Shown here one piece after another: positions 13,538-25,900 of a DNA stretch of 64,000 bases. Position numbers and translations under genes: made by a program. Below the pieces are notes generated by a model, which did no database searches, was not told the DNA's origin, and worked only from the letters and a program-made list of their open reading frames with translations. The stretch covers positions 746,277 through 810,276 of the forward strand of contig BCIJ01000001.1 in NCBI GenBank assembly GCA_001599935.1, read 5' to 3'. The stretch comes from Holtermannia corniformis. Lineage: Eukaryota > Basidiomycota > Tremellomycetes > Holtermanniales. How positions within the stretch are numbered: the first letter of the stretch is position 1; each line of letters starts with the position of its first letter.

Positions 13538-15370
13538 ATGGCAGAGACCGACACAATCGTCACCATGCCAGACGTCGAGTCGGCAGCTCGCGCTCTCGCA
13601 GCACAAGCCCGCGAGACGTTTCCGGCATCCATCGACCACTGCACGTATTACCACGGCGCACTCAAGCAGGCCGTGTGGTCATGCAGGGGTGTGTGGCGCC
13701 ACTGGAATCGTATGCATTGCATTGCTGACACGCTGGTACGCACGACAGATTGCGGCGAAAACGGCGTCTGCTACGCGTGCTCCATCTCGTGTCATGCAGA
13801 CCACCAACTGGTCGAGCTCTGGCCAAGGCGCAACTTTACGTGCGACTGTCCCACAATCCCCATCTCTGCTTCAGCACCGCACTTGACCATCTGTACCCTG
13901 AACGGACGGCATCGGCCCAAAGACCCGCCGAACACGACCAACACGTACACGCGCAACTTTCACGGCGCGTTCTGCAGATGTCCCCGTGGGGAGCACTATG
14001 ACCCACAGACAGAGACAGAGGGCATGATCTGCTGCTTGGCGTGCGAGGTCAGTGGTCCGGTCAGCTGTCGTACGCGCTGCGCACGAGAGCAGTCACAGAT
14101 GAGGAATGTTAGTCGTGGAGCACAGCTGACAGCGCACAGGACTGGTTCCACGAGTCATGCCTCAACCTCCGCGCGCTGACTAGTAGCAATACGGGTGGCG
14201 CACCAGACGCCAATAACCCGCCTACCGTCATCCAAAGCACTGCGGTTGTCGATACGCCGTCCACCAAAGCAGTCCCAGCATCGATCACAGCCGAATCGCA
14301 AGCTACAATCCCTGCTCCCACAGCGGTAGAAGATCCAATCGCAACATCATCATTGGGTATCAACAGCGCAGACGCAGAAGCAGTGGACGAAGAAGACGAC
14401 GACGACGAAACAGGGATCCGCCTCCCGTCCGCATCATACGATTCCCTCCTGTGCGCCCAGTGCGTCGCGTCCACGCCTTTGCTGGCTTCATGGGCGGGTA
14501 CGCCCGGGTGGATGATGCTTCTGCCGCCGGGAGACGATGTACAAACGAACGAAGCGATCAAGGTCTTGGACGATGGCTGGCGGATCCTGGGCTATCAGCC
14601 TCGTGACTCATCAAGTCGAGTCCGGGTCGACCCAACAGACCCCAAGCACGCCGATGACGGTGTTTTGTCAAACAATGCCACAGATGATCAACAAGCCGAG
14701 ACGTCCAAGCGGAAACCCACAGACCTCGAGGGGGCAGTCGATGAACCATCGCGTGCGCTCAAGCGTGCCAGAACGGCATCAACAGGATGCAGTAAACCAG
14801 CACCCGTCGCAGCAGCACAAGCAATCTTGCACGAGCGAGAGGCTACAAGTGGCCGTGCGGCGCTCGGCGACGTGTTCCTAGCGCGCGGCGCTCGTGAGCG
14901 CATCTGTCTATGTGTCGAGGTCCGTGTCCCTTCCACGGTACGCTAAGACTGGCGCTGACGTCGATCGAACAGTGCAAGCCTCTAGTCGAGGCACTCCCGT
15001 TCCCACTCGAAGACGAAGACGTCTACGAGCCTCCTGAAGACGATGAACTTGGCATGTTCTCTCGCATCTTGGTAGTCCTTCGACTGACCTCTGTCATCAG
15101 ATGAAGATCTAGACACGACAACGGCCAGACTCCTAGAGAGCATGCCGAGGAGTCGGGCGCTCGAGACGGTCATGGGGTTTCAAGCTATGAAGTGAGTCCC
15201 TCTGAGCGATGTGAATCACGGAGCGAAAGCTGATACATCAAAGGGACCGCTTAAAGGATCTGTTTGCATCTTGTGCTGCTAGTGGTCTGCCTGTGCGCGC
15301 CGAGGATATCGAAGGCGTCTTTGAGGGCATGAGACGGGATCGGGACACGGCTGGGGTGTGGTCAAGTTGA
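13538..15370 (+). CDS. UBR7/Mlo2-like protein with UBR box and PHD-like finger
   Basis: Six exons: 13538-13688, 13749-14047, 14140-14919, 14973-15051, 15101-15191, 15244-15370. They give 508 residues. The N-terminal Cys/His-rich region is a UBR zinc finger (CYACSISCHADHQLVELWP, then FTCDCP). A second PHD-like half contains FCRCPRGEH, CLACEDWFHESCL and LLCAQC. The middle is acidic and disordered. The C-terminal block (VYEPPEDDE, then a helical tail with SMPRSRALETVMGFQAMK) matches the end of UBR7. Family members are putative N-recognin E3 ligases; human UBR7 acts on histone H2B, and S. pombe Mlo2 affects chromosome segregation. The fourth intron (15052-15100) must use a GC donor to keep the conserved frame. 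Confidence 0.88.
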
Positions 15371-15491
15371 AATGTATGCTTGCTATGCTTACGCAGCACT
15401 CGACTAGTGCTGGAGATGACTTTGCCTCGTGCGGCGTCGCCCAGAGTACATATATCATCAAGTGCATCTGCCTCTAGTCTGCACATGTCGT

Positions 15492-15782
15492 TCAGTATAA
15501 CAATCTCCTACTCGACTGCTCCAAGCAGGCTCCATCGAGCTCCGAAGCTATCGCAGTCAGAGCGGCCGTTGCGTCGCTATCATCCTTCCACGCAGTCTTG
15601 CATGTCTCGATCTCAGACACTCGAGCTAGCAGGTTCTCGATAGCCGTGCCGGCAGTCAGGCTGCTGACTTGGCTAATGCAGGTCTTGGCCACCGTGACGG
15701 CAGCTTCCCAGTTCGGCTTCTGCTCGGTAGGCGATGGCTCGCCCGGTTGAGCCCATCCAACAAGCTGCTTGCGACTTGACAT
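15492..15782 (-). CDS. Small hypothetical protein (96 residues)
   Basis: An uninterrupted ORF of 96 codons starts at MSSRKQLVGW. It is predicted mostly helical, with no signal peptide or membrane span. The frame is open further upstream to 15917, so the start is uncertain. It lies convergent to the UBR7-like gene. Codon use is acceptable but no family is recognised. It could be a chance ORF. Confidence 0.33.
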   Translation of the reverse strand: MSSRKQLVGWAQPGEPSPTEQKPNWEAAVTVAKTCISQVSSLTAGTAIENLLARVSEIETCKTAWKDDSDATAALTAIASELDGACLEQSSRRLLY

Positions 15783-16811
15783 GATCTTATGGATAATCAC
15801 TTCTCGTTCGCTGAGGGCGAGCGCTTTATAGCGCCCGAGTACCCCAACGGACGGGCGGAGGCTGCACATATTGGCATGGGCGTGGCATCCTTGGTCTTCC
15901 GGACAAGCAATTTGCATTGTATTGGACGGTAGATTGCCAAGTGCGGCGAACGGGGTATCACGGCGACCCAGCGTTGACGCAATTTGAAGAAAGGGTGGCT
16001 CAAACGACGGGCGAGCAAGTGATAGCTAGGCGCTAGGCGTTTGCTAGCGGTCTGCGTCATTTGGTATTTCGGCAGTTTCGCCCAAATTGCCCAAAGGCAG
16101 CTTGGAGCTCTGCTCGTCAGCTTCGAAGGCGGCTCAGCAAGCTCAATGGTTCACCCTTCATCCTCCCCTTCCGCTTTATTTTATCTGCGCTTCGCTTCAG
16201 TCGCCTACGAGTTGTACTTTATGGCGTGTTGAGCCACGTCTTGCGCCATGCATTACGTGTCTGCCGGTGCGGGCGCGGCAACACCTCCGACACGACGACA
16301 GCCGAGCTATCGGTGTGGACTCGCTGTCAATCGCCTGCTTTGTGACTGTGTCGAGAGTACCGGTATTATCCAGACAATCTTACACTGATTGGACAACTGC
16401 TCCCAAGTCGGATTTCCGTACCTCTGGAGCTAGCCCACTGCATTGCTGCCGTTGATTGTCAGGCTGAGTGGGTTGAGCGCTGAACATCATGAGCGGCGAG
16501 CATGAGTACTCTGGGCACAGTGTTCGGCAAGCCCACTGACTCCGCCTCGCATAAGGGCCGCTTAAAGGGTACGCTGACTCCGTCCGACGAATTTGAAGAT
16601 TCATGAAGCGCGCAATTCCACGTCGCTTAAGCACTGCCGCGGCGTCATTGAGCTTGACCATATTGCTCCACCTGAAAAAGGATGCATACTGAATCAACAC
16701 CGCCGGCTTCGGACTCCCAATCGCTGCACTGCAGAAAGGAAGCAACTCGACTGCAGTTCATGCCAGATGTATATATTCGGCACCCATGAACCACTGGACC
16801 AGGCTTTGATC
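15783..16811. other. About 1 kb with no supported gene
   Basis: All frames are broken by stops, there is no conserved motif, and base composition looks lower in GC than in the neighbouring genes. No tRNA or repeat structure was recognised. It may hold the promoters of the two small flanking ORFs or an RNA gene that cannot be seen by eye. Confidence 0.5.
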
Positions 16812-17063
16812 ATGTCAGTCTGGTCGAGCAATTTATACAAAAAGGTGACCAATGATTACCTGGAGTTGGTCAAGACACGACGACCCGATTTAGCGACAAA
16901 TGAGTCGGCGGGCATCCGAGGTACAGCCGCCGCGATCGCGTTTTTGCACGATTCGACCGGCTCATTCGTGTTGCCAGCCACTGCAGGGGAGTCGAAGGAC
17001 ATTAGTGACGCTCGGGAGAATTTTATGAGGTCGGGTGGAAGGATGCCACCAAGTGACGGCTAA
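16812..17063 (+). CDS. Small hypothetical protein (83 residues)
   Basis: ATG at 16812 (MSVWSSNLYKKVTNDYLELV) to TAA at 17061-17063. The frame is open upstream to 16593. The product is hydrophilic with a Gly/Ala stretch (GIRGTAAAIAFLHD) and resembles no family known to me. It ends 113 bp from the stop of the convergent PQ-loop gene. It may be real, but there is no independent support. Confidence 0.33.
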   Translation: MSVWSSNLYKKVTNDYLELVKTRRPDLATNESAGIRGTAAAIAFLHDSTGSFVLPATAGESKDISDARENFMRSGGRMPPSDG

Positions 17064-17176
17064 GATATCACAGCAACTCCGTTACTGGACGAACCCGCGT
17101 GCAATCCTATGCAATACATGATGCTACATCCTTGAGTCCCTACGACAATACACTTCACACCTCTTCAGTAAGTTGC

Positions 17177-18261
17177 TCAAGCCCCTAGGTTCACGTCTGC
17201 GATGACAGCGGGACGGTCACTGGTCGGTACCAGCTCCAACGCCTCCTTCTCCCGCTGTCGTTTGCGAATCATACGTGGATTCAGAATAAAGGCGAGTAAC
17301 ACCACAACCCCGTCGAGCACGACGACGCCGCCGTAAGAAAGCTGCGCCAAGTCAGCGTTGAGAGATGAACCATAGGCTCACGCACCACTCCGAGGATATC
17401 GAGAGAGTCCCGAAAGGCGAGAGAGATGATGGAGAAGACTCCGCCTGCCATGTCGACTGCCATGAAGGAGAGAGAGATGCCGATGACTTCCTTGTATTGG
17501 TAGATCTCGATATATTGCGGACTAAAGCGTATCAGCATTCTTGTTTGGCAAGTGGCGCAGACTGACATCAGTGCTCCAGCGAGCAATACCGCAGTGACAA
17601 TCCCACAGGCGGTGATGGGTGCCGTAGTGCCATGGTCGACACCAGCCTGTGCCGTGTTAGCATCAGTCTAATCCTTCAAGGATGTCTAATGCACTGACCC
17701 GCAGTGCGTATACCAGACCAACCTGGGCGCCGGCGAATACGACCAATTGAATCCAGAAATATGAAAAGGTCCGGATGAACGAGCGCTTCCCCTCATAGTA
17801 CAGACACTGAGGATTGGGTCAGTCGCGGACTGATAGTTCACTCGTGTCTCCCACCTGAGCCCAAGAAATAGTGGCGAAAAATGCAAATGCTTGAGGTTGC
17901 ACCTGTGCGCGTTGAGAGAAGTGGGCGCATGGAAGCGCAATGTCAGAGACTGACCTGCAGCGCGATGCTTAGATGCTGAACGATTGTGTATGCTCCGAGA
18001 AATAGTCCGGCTAGAGTCCAGATCCTAGGTGCAGCGAGTCAGCTCTCGGACTGCTCGCCGAGTCGTAACACACCACATTAAGAGTGGTGAGAGTCCCGCA
18101 GTTGATTTCTCCCGATAGCTCTTGATCACCTGAGGGATGATCTGCACCGACCAAAGCACGGCCCCTGAAGTCAAAAATCTTGTTCAGCGCACAGACGTCC
18201 TTTCGTGAATCCACGTACCGATCGTGGCAAAAGCCGTCTCGAGCGCATGGTTTTCGTGCAT
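17177..18261 (-). CDS. PQ-loop repeat membrane protein
   Basis: Eight exons: 18219-18261, 18074-18164, 17955-18024, 17855-17902, 17699-17806, 17646-17567, 17386-17521, 17177-17341. All are in phase and give 246 residues. Two PQ-loops are visible: LWSVQIIPQVIKSYREKSTA near residue 20 and LIPQYIEIYQYKEVIGIS near residue 150. They lie among about seven hydrophobic spans, the usual layout of the PQ-loop (MtN3/cystinosin-like) family. Members move amino acids, sugars or lipid-linked cargo at vacuole, lysosome or ER membranes; the substrate cannot be told here. The last exon is basic at the cytosolic side (NPRMIRKRQREKE) and ends in NLGA. Its start lies 321 bp from the divergent Zn2Cys6 gene. Confidence 0.9.
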
Positions 18262-18582
18262 TCTCTCGAAGCGCTAGCTCAACATGCAGTGTCGCGGTCG
18301 AGTTGAAGCTCCTGACTTGACGAAATAATCAGCCTAAACCGCTCGCACGATCGATGCTGCCACCACATGAAAGCTGTTGCTTGGCACTCGCCACGTGGCG
18401 GCAGTAGACGGGATCTGGGAAGCCGGACGGCGCACTCTCAGCTGGCGTTGACGAGGCGCACGAGACCGCCTGGGATCAGACTCCAACAAAAAGCATACAG
18501 AACACAAGGGGCTACTCGCACGCTGAGATCCTCGCCCCACGTCCGGTCGTGTGCCGTCGGCATTGACCAGGGTATCGCCGTC
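18262..18582. promoter_or_regulatory. Divergent intergenic region, PQ-loop gene / Zn2Cys6 gene
   Basis: 321 bp between opposed start codons. The plus-strand frame is open through most of it, so the Zn2Cys6 protein could start upstream at 18367. No TATA box or repeated motif stands out. Confidence 0.45.
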
Positions 18583-21397
18583 ATGTTTGCTAGCCACGGA
18601 CATTACACAAAGCACAACAGCTACGTTTTGGCCAACGGTAGCGTGCCGCCGGCCGACTATAGGCATGTCATCCAGGATGCGGCAGAGGGCGGGCCAAGCT
18701 CAAAGCGCAAACATGTCGAGTCAGGCGCTTCCGAGGGACTGTTACCACCAGGGCCCAAGAAACGAAGTGTCAGCTGTGATGTGTGTAGGATGCGCAAGGT
18801 CAGTGTAATCGGGCAAGTCTCGGCAAGCGTTGACAGTGGGGCATACTAGGTCAAATGTGTTAAGCCTCCCCATGCAGACCGCTGTCATGGCTGCATCGCA
18901 CTTGATCAGGATTGTCTGTATACACACGAGAGGAGGAAGCCAGGGCCGGCGAACAGGTAAGCTAAACGATGGCCGATGGGGTCCGACGCAGCAACTTAAC
19001 GTTTCTCTCAATATAGCTACGCAAGGAAGTCATCACCCGGTCAGACTAAACGCAATCCTGCTTTGGCAAAGCCGACGTTGCTGCCGGCGCCTCCCAATCA
19101 GTCCAAGCCGTACAACGCAGTCTCGGGTCCATCAGGCTCGTCACACTTGGATCCTCCGGGGTCCGCGTACCAATACGATACTACTTTGTCTCCTCCGGGC
19201 TTGCTACACTCGCTTCAGACTCAGCTCTTCGCTTCCGGTCCTCAACTTGCACCGTCCGGTCCACCCGGCGCGCCAAATACTCCCAGCGGCCCCATCAATG
19301 CCTCACTCCCAGTATTTCTGCAAGCACCGCCTGGTGCACACGAGACGCTCTGGTCGCACCCAGACCCAGCTCTGCTATGGGTCGACTCGGCGTCGGAAGG
19401 CAGTCCTGTCAACTTGCTGTGGGACGTACCGCCTTTGCACAGAGCTCCATCACTGCCGATGATTCACTCTCAATTTCCGCCGCCACCAGAAATGTGGCAG
19501 CAGCATATGCATGGGCAAGAGCATCGACCTAGATCAGGTGACAGATTCTCTGCGGCGACGCAGCATGACTCCGGGATCGGCATTGGTGCCGGTTCACAAA
19601 GTCTGTCTGCTCAAGCGTTCGGCGTCGCCGCCATGGTCAAGCCAACTTCGATGGAGCAGATCCTACCGTGGCAGACGGTCTTGGCAATCCTCGGATTGTA
19701 TCACCAACACCTCTAGTGCGTCTTCCGTGAGTCGAGCCGCGCACGGAGACTGACCCGAACCCAGTCCTTTACTGCCTATCGTTCACTGGCCGACGTTCTC
19801 ACAGCAATTGATTGCTCGAGCCGATGAGCGGGATCCAGTGCTACGGGCCTTCATCCTGAGCTTGGGTACGTGACTTTATGCCCCTGTAGCTCGCAACTAA
19901 CGACCTCAGTCTCCTACGCGATCGTGCAGCTGCCGCGCTCTTCCGTCTCCTTCTTGAACGTGAAAGAGCTGCGCAAACTGCACCAACGGTGTCATGCGGC
20001 CTCGATATCGCTTCAGAGTCGCCGCTACATGCCCTTGACGTTGGCTCATGTCGCGTGAGTTCTTGTGCCCGTCGTGGTCCTGACTGACCAATAATCAGTA
20101 CACTATAGTCAGTACATCCGCTTTTGACAATCGCTGGAGAGCAGCTGATACCCCGTAGCTGCGATCACATCTACTTGTCAACGCTTGGACAATCCAACAA
20201 AGCCAACGCCACCTTGGCCGAGGCGATCCGAATGGCGCAGACACTCGGCTTGCACGACGAGCGTCTTGGTGAGGCGGTCGTCGATACCGTTGAGAAGGAG
20301 ACGCGTCGGCGTGTCTTCTGGCTTCTTTGTGAGCTACCAGATGTCAGCACGGACCGAAAGCTGACAATGCCAGATGGCTCCGATCGAACACTGACAGCAA
20401 TCACATCGAGCCCATTACACATCAACGACGTCGACTTGCATCTTCCATACCCACTCAGCATCGACGACAACCTCCTTACGAGCGTCGGCGCCTTCCCGCA
20501 ACCGCCCCACCAAATCCCAGTCCTTGCAGGTTTCCATCAAGTTTCCAAGCTGTTCCGACTGCTCAGCGCAATCCTGACGGCACAACGAGCGCTGCAGGAT
20601 TCGAGCTCTACGTTCTTCCCGAATCTTGCGGGGTTGACTGTCGTCAGACATCGACCGAGTCCCCGGTCATTCGCAGACGAGCTCGACAAGCTACTGGCGG
20701 ACATGCCTGGTCCATTGCGACTCATGGACCAGTCGACGAACCGAACGAACAGCGGTCAAGCGTCAATGTCCGCCTCGCCCTTCGAGACGCCACCGGGAGG
20801 CAATGCTCCACTGCAAAGAGGTCAGTTGCGTAAGCCGCCTTCAACTGCACCATCAGGGCAAGCGTCAGCAGCAGCGTCCGCCGCTGTGTTCGCCACATGC
20901 CGGGCGAATCTCCTCGTGTCGCAGGCTTTAGTGCGCTTTGCGATCCATCAGTATGCCAAACTGCTAGGCGAATCAGAAGGTGACGAGGGCAGTGATTGGG
21001 CAGCCAGAGATGTTCTGAGCCTACTCGAGTCGTACGTGTGCGCGGTCGGCTTGACAACATGGACTGACATGTTTCTTCCAGGATGTCGAGTGAAGCACTG
21101 GCGGCGAACGGCGAGTCAATGGTGCGTTCATGTACCGGACATTTGGATGAGACTGATCAGGAGCGCAGCGGCACAAGGTGTTGTTCATCGCATCATCACT
21201 TTTGGAAAAGTACCCTTCGACAGCCGAAGGTCACGGCTATGTTGCAGAGTTTCTCGCAGTGGTAAGTCGTGCGCCGTTATCCAAGGTGACTTGCGCTCAG
21301 ACGCTTGCAGTATACAAAAATGTCAGACGAGCAGACGGCCGCACTCGAGTCGGCACTGCCTAGTAGAGTTGGATCGCCCCTAGGAGGCGTGCAGTAG
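18583..21397 (+). CDS. Zn2Cys6 transcription factor with fungal-specific regulatory domain
   Basis: Ten exons: 18583-18798, 18850-18956, 19017-19715, 19765-19865, 19910-20054, 20099-20107, 20159-21031, 21082-21121, 21169-21261, 21311-21397. They give 789 residues. The zinc cluster (CDVCRMRK, then VKC, DRCHGC, DQDC) lies near residues 65-95 and is split by intron 1. A Pro/Gly/Ser-rich linker follows, then a Fungal_trans-type domain starting at ILPWQTVLAILGLYHQH. That domain includes EAIRMAQTLGLH and ETRRRVFWLLC, the classical motif of this family. It probably binds DNA as a dimer at CGG-type sites; its targets are unknown. Exon 6 is only 9 nt. The start could be further upstream. Confidence 0.87.
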
Positions 21398-21580
21398 TGC
21401 AATGCCAGTCACAATCTGCTCTCTCCGTCTGTGCGCTTGTGCTCCGCCGCGCGTTCCGGAGCTCCGCGGCTGTGCTCGACTTTACGCGTCATCAGCGCCG
21501 CCCGGGTTTGTTCGGCTGGTGGTCGTGACAGCACAGCACAAACATTGTCCACAAGTACAGTATCGAGGTTGCTCTGCAGT

Positions 21581-22775
21581 ATGCTCGAGTACATCTACGT
21601 CTCGCGACATGGCTTCCGGTAGGTCCTTTGAATGATCGACGGCACCCTTTGACGGTCGTGTGCCAGGGCGAATTGGCTGGATCCGACGATCAAGACGGGC
21701 CCGACAAAGATGAGCCGGGACCCTCCAGTGCGTAGGCGTCCGTAGCGCTGACTCAGCTGACATTCGTACCCCAAGCTCGCGGCATACGGCGAAGAGCAGG
21801 CCGAGGTGCTGGGCAACTTTCTGGCATCCCCACCTGCACCGTACCCCGTCCCGGAGTTGGTCTTCTCCAGTCCGTTCTACCGCTGCATTCAAACTGCCGT
21901 CCCGTTAGCGCGTCGACTGGACAAGCAAGTGATGCTGGAACACGGTGCAATGGAGTGGTCAGTCTACAGCTCGTTTCGGTGCATCGGTCCTGAGCGCCGA
22001 TCAGGTACTCGCCTGTCAACCCTTCAACCGGTCTGCACCCGCGACCCGGCTCCCCAGAAACGCTATCCCCCTTGTTTCCGCAAGATTCAGTGTCAACGTC
22101 GTATCGGTCAACTGTATACCCTTCGAGACGGGGCGAGTCCGTGCACGACGTACACGACCGTGCAAAGCTACTCGTGGAAGCGTGGACGAACAGAGTCGAA
22201 GCGGAGCACTCGGATGTCAAGTGCATCAGTCTGTACAGTCATGCGGCGACGGTGATTGCACTGGGACGTGCGGTGCGTGCAGCATCTCAGACTCGGGCCT
22301 GACTGACCGCTTCTCAGTTGACAGGAGACCCCAATCTTGATGTGAAAGCGGGCTGTGCATCGACATGCTTGTACAAGCGAAAAGCACCCACCGATGAGGC
22401 GCGGTCTGCTGGTGTGGGCGAGTGGGAGATTGTCTGGAACGGCAAAGCCGACTACCTCGAAAACGGCCTCGAGAGGAATTGGAGTGTGAGTGTGGTCGTG
22501 CGAGACGATGCCGTGGCTGATCAGATCCTAGTATGCCGACGTCATCTTGAAAGACGACGGCGAGGTGATCAACGTGAGTTCTCCGAGAGAGTCAGGTCCG
22601 GGACACTGACAGTACACAGGATAACGGTGATCTGCAACCTCATGGGCCAGAGGACGAAGTGCCAGTCGGACTTGCCGATGGGATGGACAAGCATTTGGTG
22701 CGAGGACCGATCGTGTCATACGGTGGAGCATCAGACAGTGTATCGAGTGACCGGCTACCAGCCGCCAAAATGTAG
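21581..22775 (+). CDS. TFC7: Histidine-phosphatase-fold protein like TFIIIC subunit Tfc7 (tau55)
   Basis: Seven exons: 21581-21618, 21667-21727, 21776-21957, 22005-22272, 22318-22485, 22532-22573, 22620-22775. They give 304 residues. The catalytic RHG is in YIYVSRHGFRANW. The family motifs FSSPFYRC, EHGAMEWY and the second histidine SHAATVIALGRALTG follow. The same order and spacing are found in yeast Tfc7, the tau55 subunit of RNA polymerase III factor TFIIIC, and in its relatives. All catalytic residues look intact, so phosphatase activity is possible. The C-terminal tail after the fold is short and acidic; the yeast-type region that binds tau95 is not obvious. It could therefore be a free phosphatase relative rather than a TFIIIC subunit. 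Confidence 0.8.
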
Positions 22776-22903
22776 CTTGCAGAGCATCGCACATCGTCAT
22801 CATTCGTTTTGCTACATGACTACTTGCATCTATAGTACCCAAAAGCGCCGGGATCACGCATAGAACTCTGTGCGCCCGTCAGCTACAACGCATGGAGATG
22901 AGA

Positions 22904-25900
22904 TCACGCACTTTTGTTGATCAAGAAGATGAGCGTGTTGAGGTTCAGGCTCGCCATCCCGTTGAAGAGCTGAAGCGCCGTGTTGTTCTCAAACTGCGCC
23001 GTGAGCAAATCTTCCATCCGAACCTCCTCGCACCCGATGATCGGGTGCGAGGCCGATGCGGGGTGACTGAGCTCGATACTGAAGACGCCGACCTCGTCAC
23101 TAGATAGGACGACAAAGATCTTGTCAAACTGCCGTGGCGAGAACTGGTTGACGCCTAGCAAGACACCTTGCAGACAGTGTCAGAGCACGGCCCGTCATGC
23201 TGCGAGCACGTACCCTTCTCATACAGATCCGCAGCAGTGTACCGATACGAGCCAAACTTCGGCTTGCGTCCAGACTTGGCCAACTCCCTTTGATGGAAGA
23301 ATTGCTTTGAGAATGGCAACACTGTTCGCTTTTTGCTGTGAACCCGTCAGTACGATGCTGCACTTGCAGCGTGCTGTCCACTCACCCTTTCTGTTGCAGG
23401 CTGGCCATAGCAGAGTCGATGTAAGAGTGATACGAGTCGACCTGGTCTTGCAGCTTCTTCTTCTTGTTGGTCGTGCTTGCACAAGCCTCTTGCATCGACT
23501 TGAGCTGTTGCGACCGTGTTTTGCGGTAAAAGTGCTTCTCACGGATGTCGGCAGCGATCGAGGCCAGCAGACTCTGGAACTGATCGTCTCGGCGCAGCCG
23601 ACCATTCTTCTCCAGACGCATGCAGAACTCGATCGCCCGGCTCTTGACCTCGTGGAACAGCAGGCTGGATTCATGTCAATGCCGGTGGACCGCAGAGCTT
23701 AGTGCACATCACGCACCTGCGAATTGACTCGATCACATACTCGCCGTCGGGATCAGGGACGCTGGATGGATGTTGGGTGTGGCGCAGGCTATCGAGAGCA
23801 ACGTCCCGGTTAACGAGTTCCGCCCAGAGCTCTTCGTGCCAGGCGTCCGGTCTTGTGATGAGCACATCGAACAGAGTCTTGCCACTCTGCACGCGCAGCA
23901 CTGCCAAGACATGGCGCTTGGCCTGGATCCAGTCGGCTTTGTTGGCGTCTTGCTCCTCGGTGACTGTAGGGGACTCAGTACTGTACGCCGCATGTCTGAC
24001 TGAGCTGACTTGGTAAGCGAGCAAGGCGATTCGACAGTCGCAATTGCACCGGGTTGGTCTTGTCGTACTCGAGCGGCGCGCCATCGATCTCATTGACCGC
24101 CGCGACCAAGGAATCGTCCTTGACTGTGGTCTGTGTATCATTGGTTAGCATATTCACGGCCGGACTTTTCACGCACGACAGCCGCTTGATGCCGTTTGAG
24201 CACACCCAGCGTCCCATAGATCTCTGCTCGGGTGATTGAGATAGGCCGCGCCTCCCGCGATGCTTCGATGACCTCGTTCGCTTGGAAGTGACTCTCGGGG
24301 TGTTCGACTTCAGCGACTGCAAAAGACAACTTTAGTCTAGTCGAGGGACTATGGCGCAGACGCACCCTCCAAAACCCAGCGGCAGACTGGACCGTGTGCT
24401 TCATCGAGATAAGCCTTTAGTGGCACGCGCACAAAGCGGTCGCTGTCGACGGCGTAGTCTTGGATGAAGACAAATGTCAACAGGCGAGCGATTTCCTTGA
24501 GATTCTTCCGTGCAACAGCATCAATCGTCTCCGGGACGACGTCATAAGTCTCTGGTGCGCTGAGGAATGTGAGCATGAGTTGTTCTGACGTGACAACACA
24601 AACATGATGGCGGGAACCAGGAAGGGAAGGATGACAGTCTTGGCGACAATCGGTGTCAACTGGTGATCATCGGCATCGGGGAATTTGACCTGCGATCACT
24701 CGTCAATCAAATAATCACACCAGTCATAAGCTTACACGCAATGCGAGTAGTGACTCGCGTGCCAATAGTCTAATGCTGTACGGCAGCAAGTGAGTGGACC
24801 GCATGATCGCCTTTAGCATGAAATCGGTCAAAGCGCGAAGCTCTTGCAAATCTATGACCCGATCAGTGACCTGGGAATTTTCACAGGGCAACACCTACGC
24901 TGGATGTATTCTGCACGAGCGTTGACGTCTGCCTGCAAGACTTGGTCGGCGTCGAGATCGCGCGGCTTGACATCATGAGGGATAGCGATGCCAGTAGCAG
25001 ATTCCTCATCGTTGATGCGGCGCAAGTAGATCTACAGATGTCAGCACCGGACGACTGGAGCGCTCGTCACAAACTTCGACTGGGTCGGTACCGAGATCGA
25101 GACGGTCCGCATTGACGACGCGTGCGACGTGTTCGGACAATATCGTCTGCAGGGTCTTGGACATTGCCGGTCGAAGGTATTGCGTCGTTACTGCCGTCAA
25201 CTCGAAGCGCGCATCCAAAAGCTCGTCCAGGCTGGACGAGGTGAGGATCTCCTGGTGCACCGAGACCTACGAGGGTGAGACTGCGATCGTTTTCGTCTTC
25301 TACGCACCTGCAGTAGCTTGTGGAAGAGGAAAGCTTCTCGCTTGGCTTGGGTGTGGACAAAGCCAAAGATTGTCAAAATCACGCTCTCGACGAGTCGGCG
25401 ATCGGTTTCATCCGCGCGGCCGACCGGAAAGAGATTCATGAGCCGTGCGAGGTACTCTGGCTTTGTCTGCAGCATGTAGAAGATGAACTCGAACAGCTCG
25501 AGCTTGCGTTGCGTCGTTCGGTCGTGGTGGCTCGAGCCCGAGAACGGATCCGTGCTCGCTACATGGAAGACGCCGTCAGCGCCGTCGAGGCCAGCGTGAC
25601 CTGTGCGGCGTTTGGCCTTGACGAGGTCCTCGAAGGTGAACTTGTTGTTGAGCACGAGTGCGATCTTGGTGTCGAGTTCTTGGACGTCAGCCTCGAGAAC
25701 TTGGTTCTCGCGGATGAGCTGGACAGTCTGTTGCCGCAGGTTGTCAATGGCGACCTGCTCACGGAAGTCGCCTTCGGTGTCGTCGAGCAAGTGCATGTAG
25801 TTTTGAATCGTCTGCACATCGACGCCCGAGCCGGTCATGAGCTTTTCGAACAGCTGGCGTTGGACGCGGCCCCGCTGCAGCGCCTGCACTTTGACGATTG

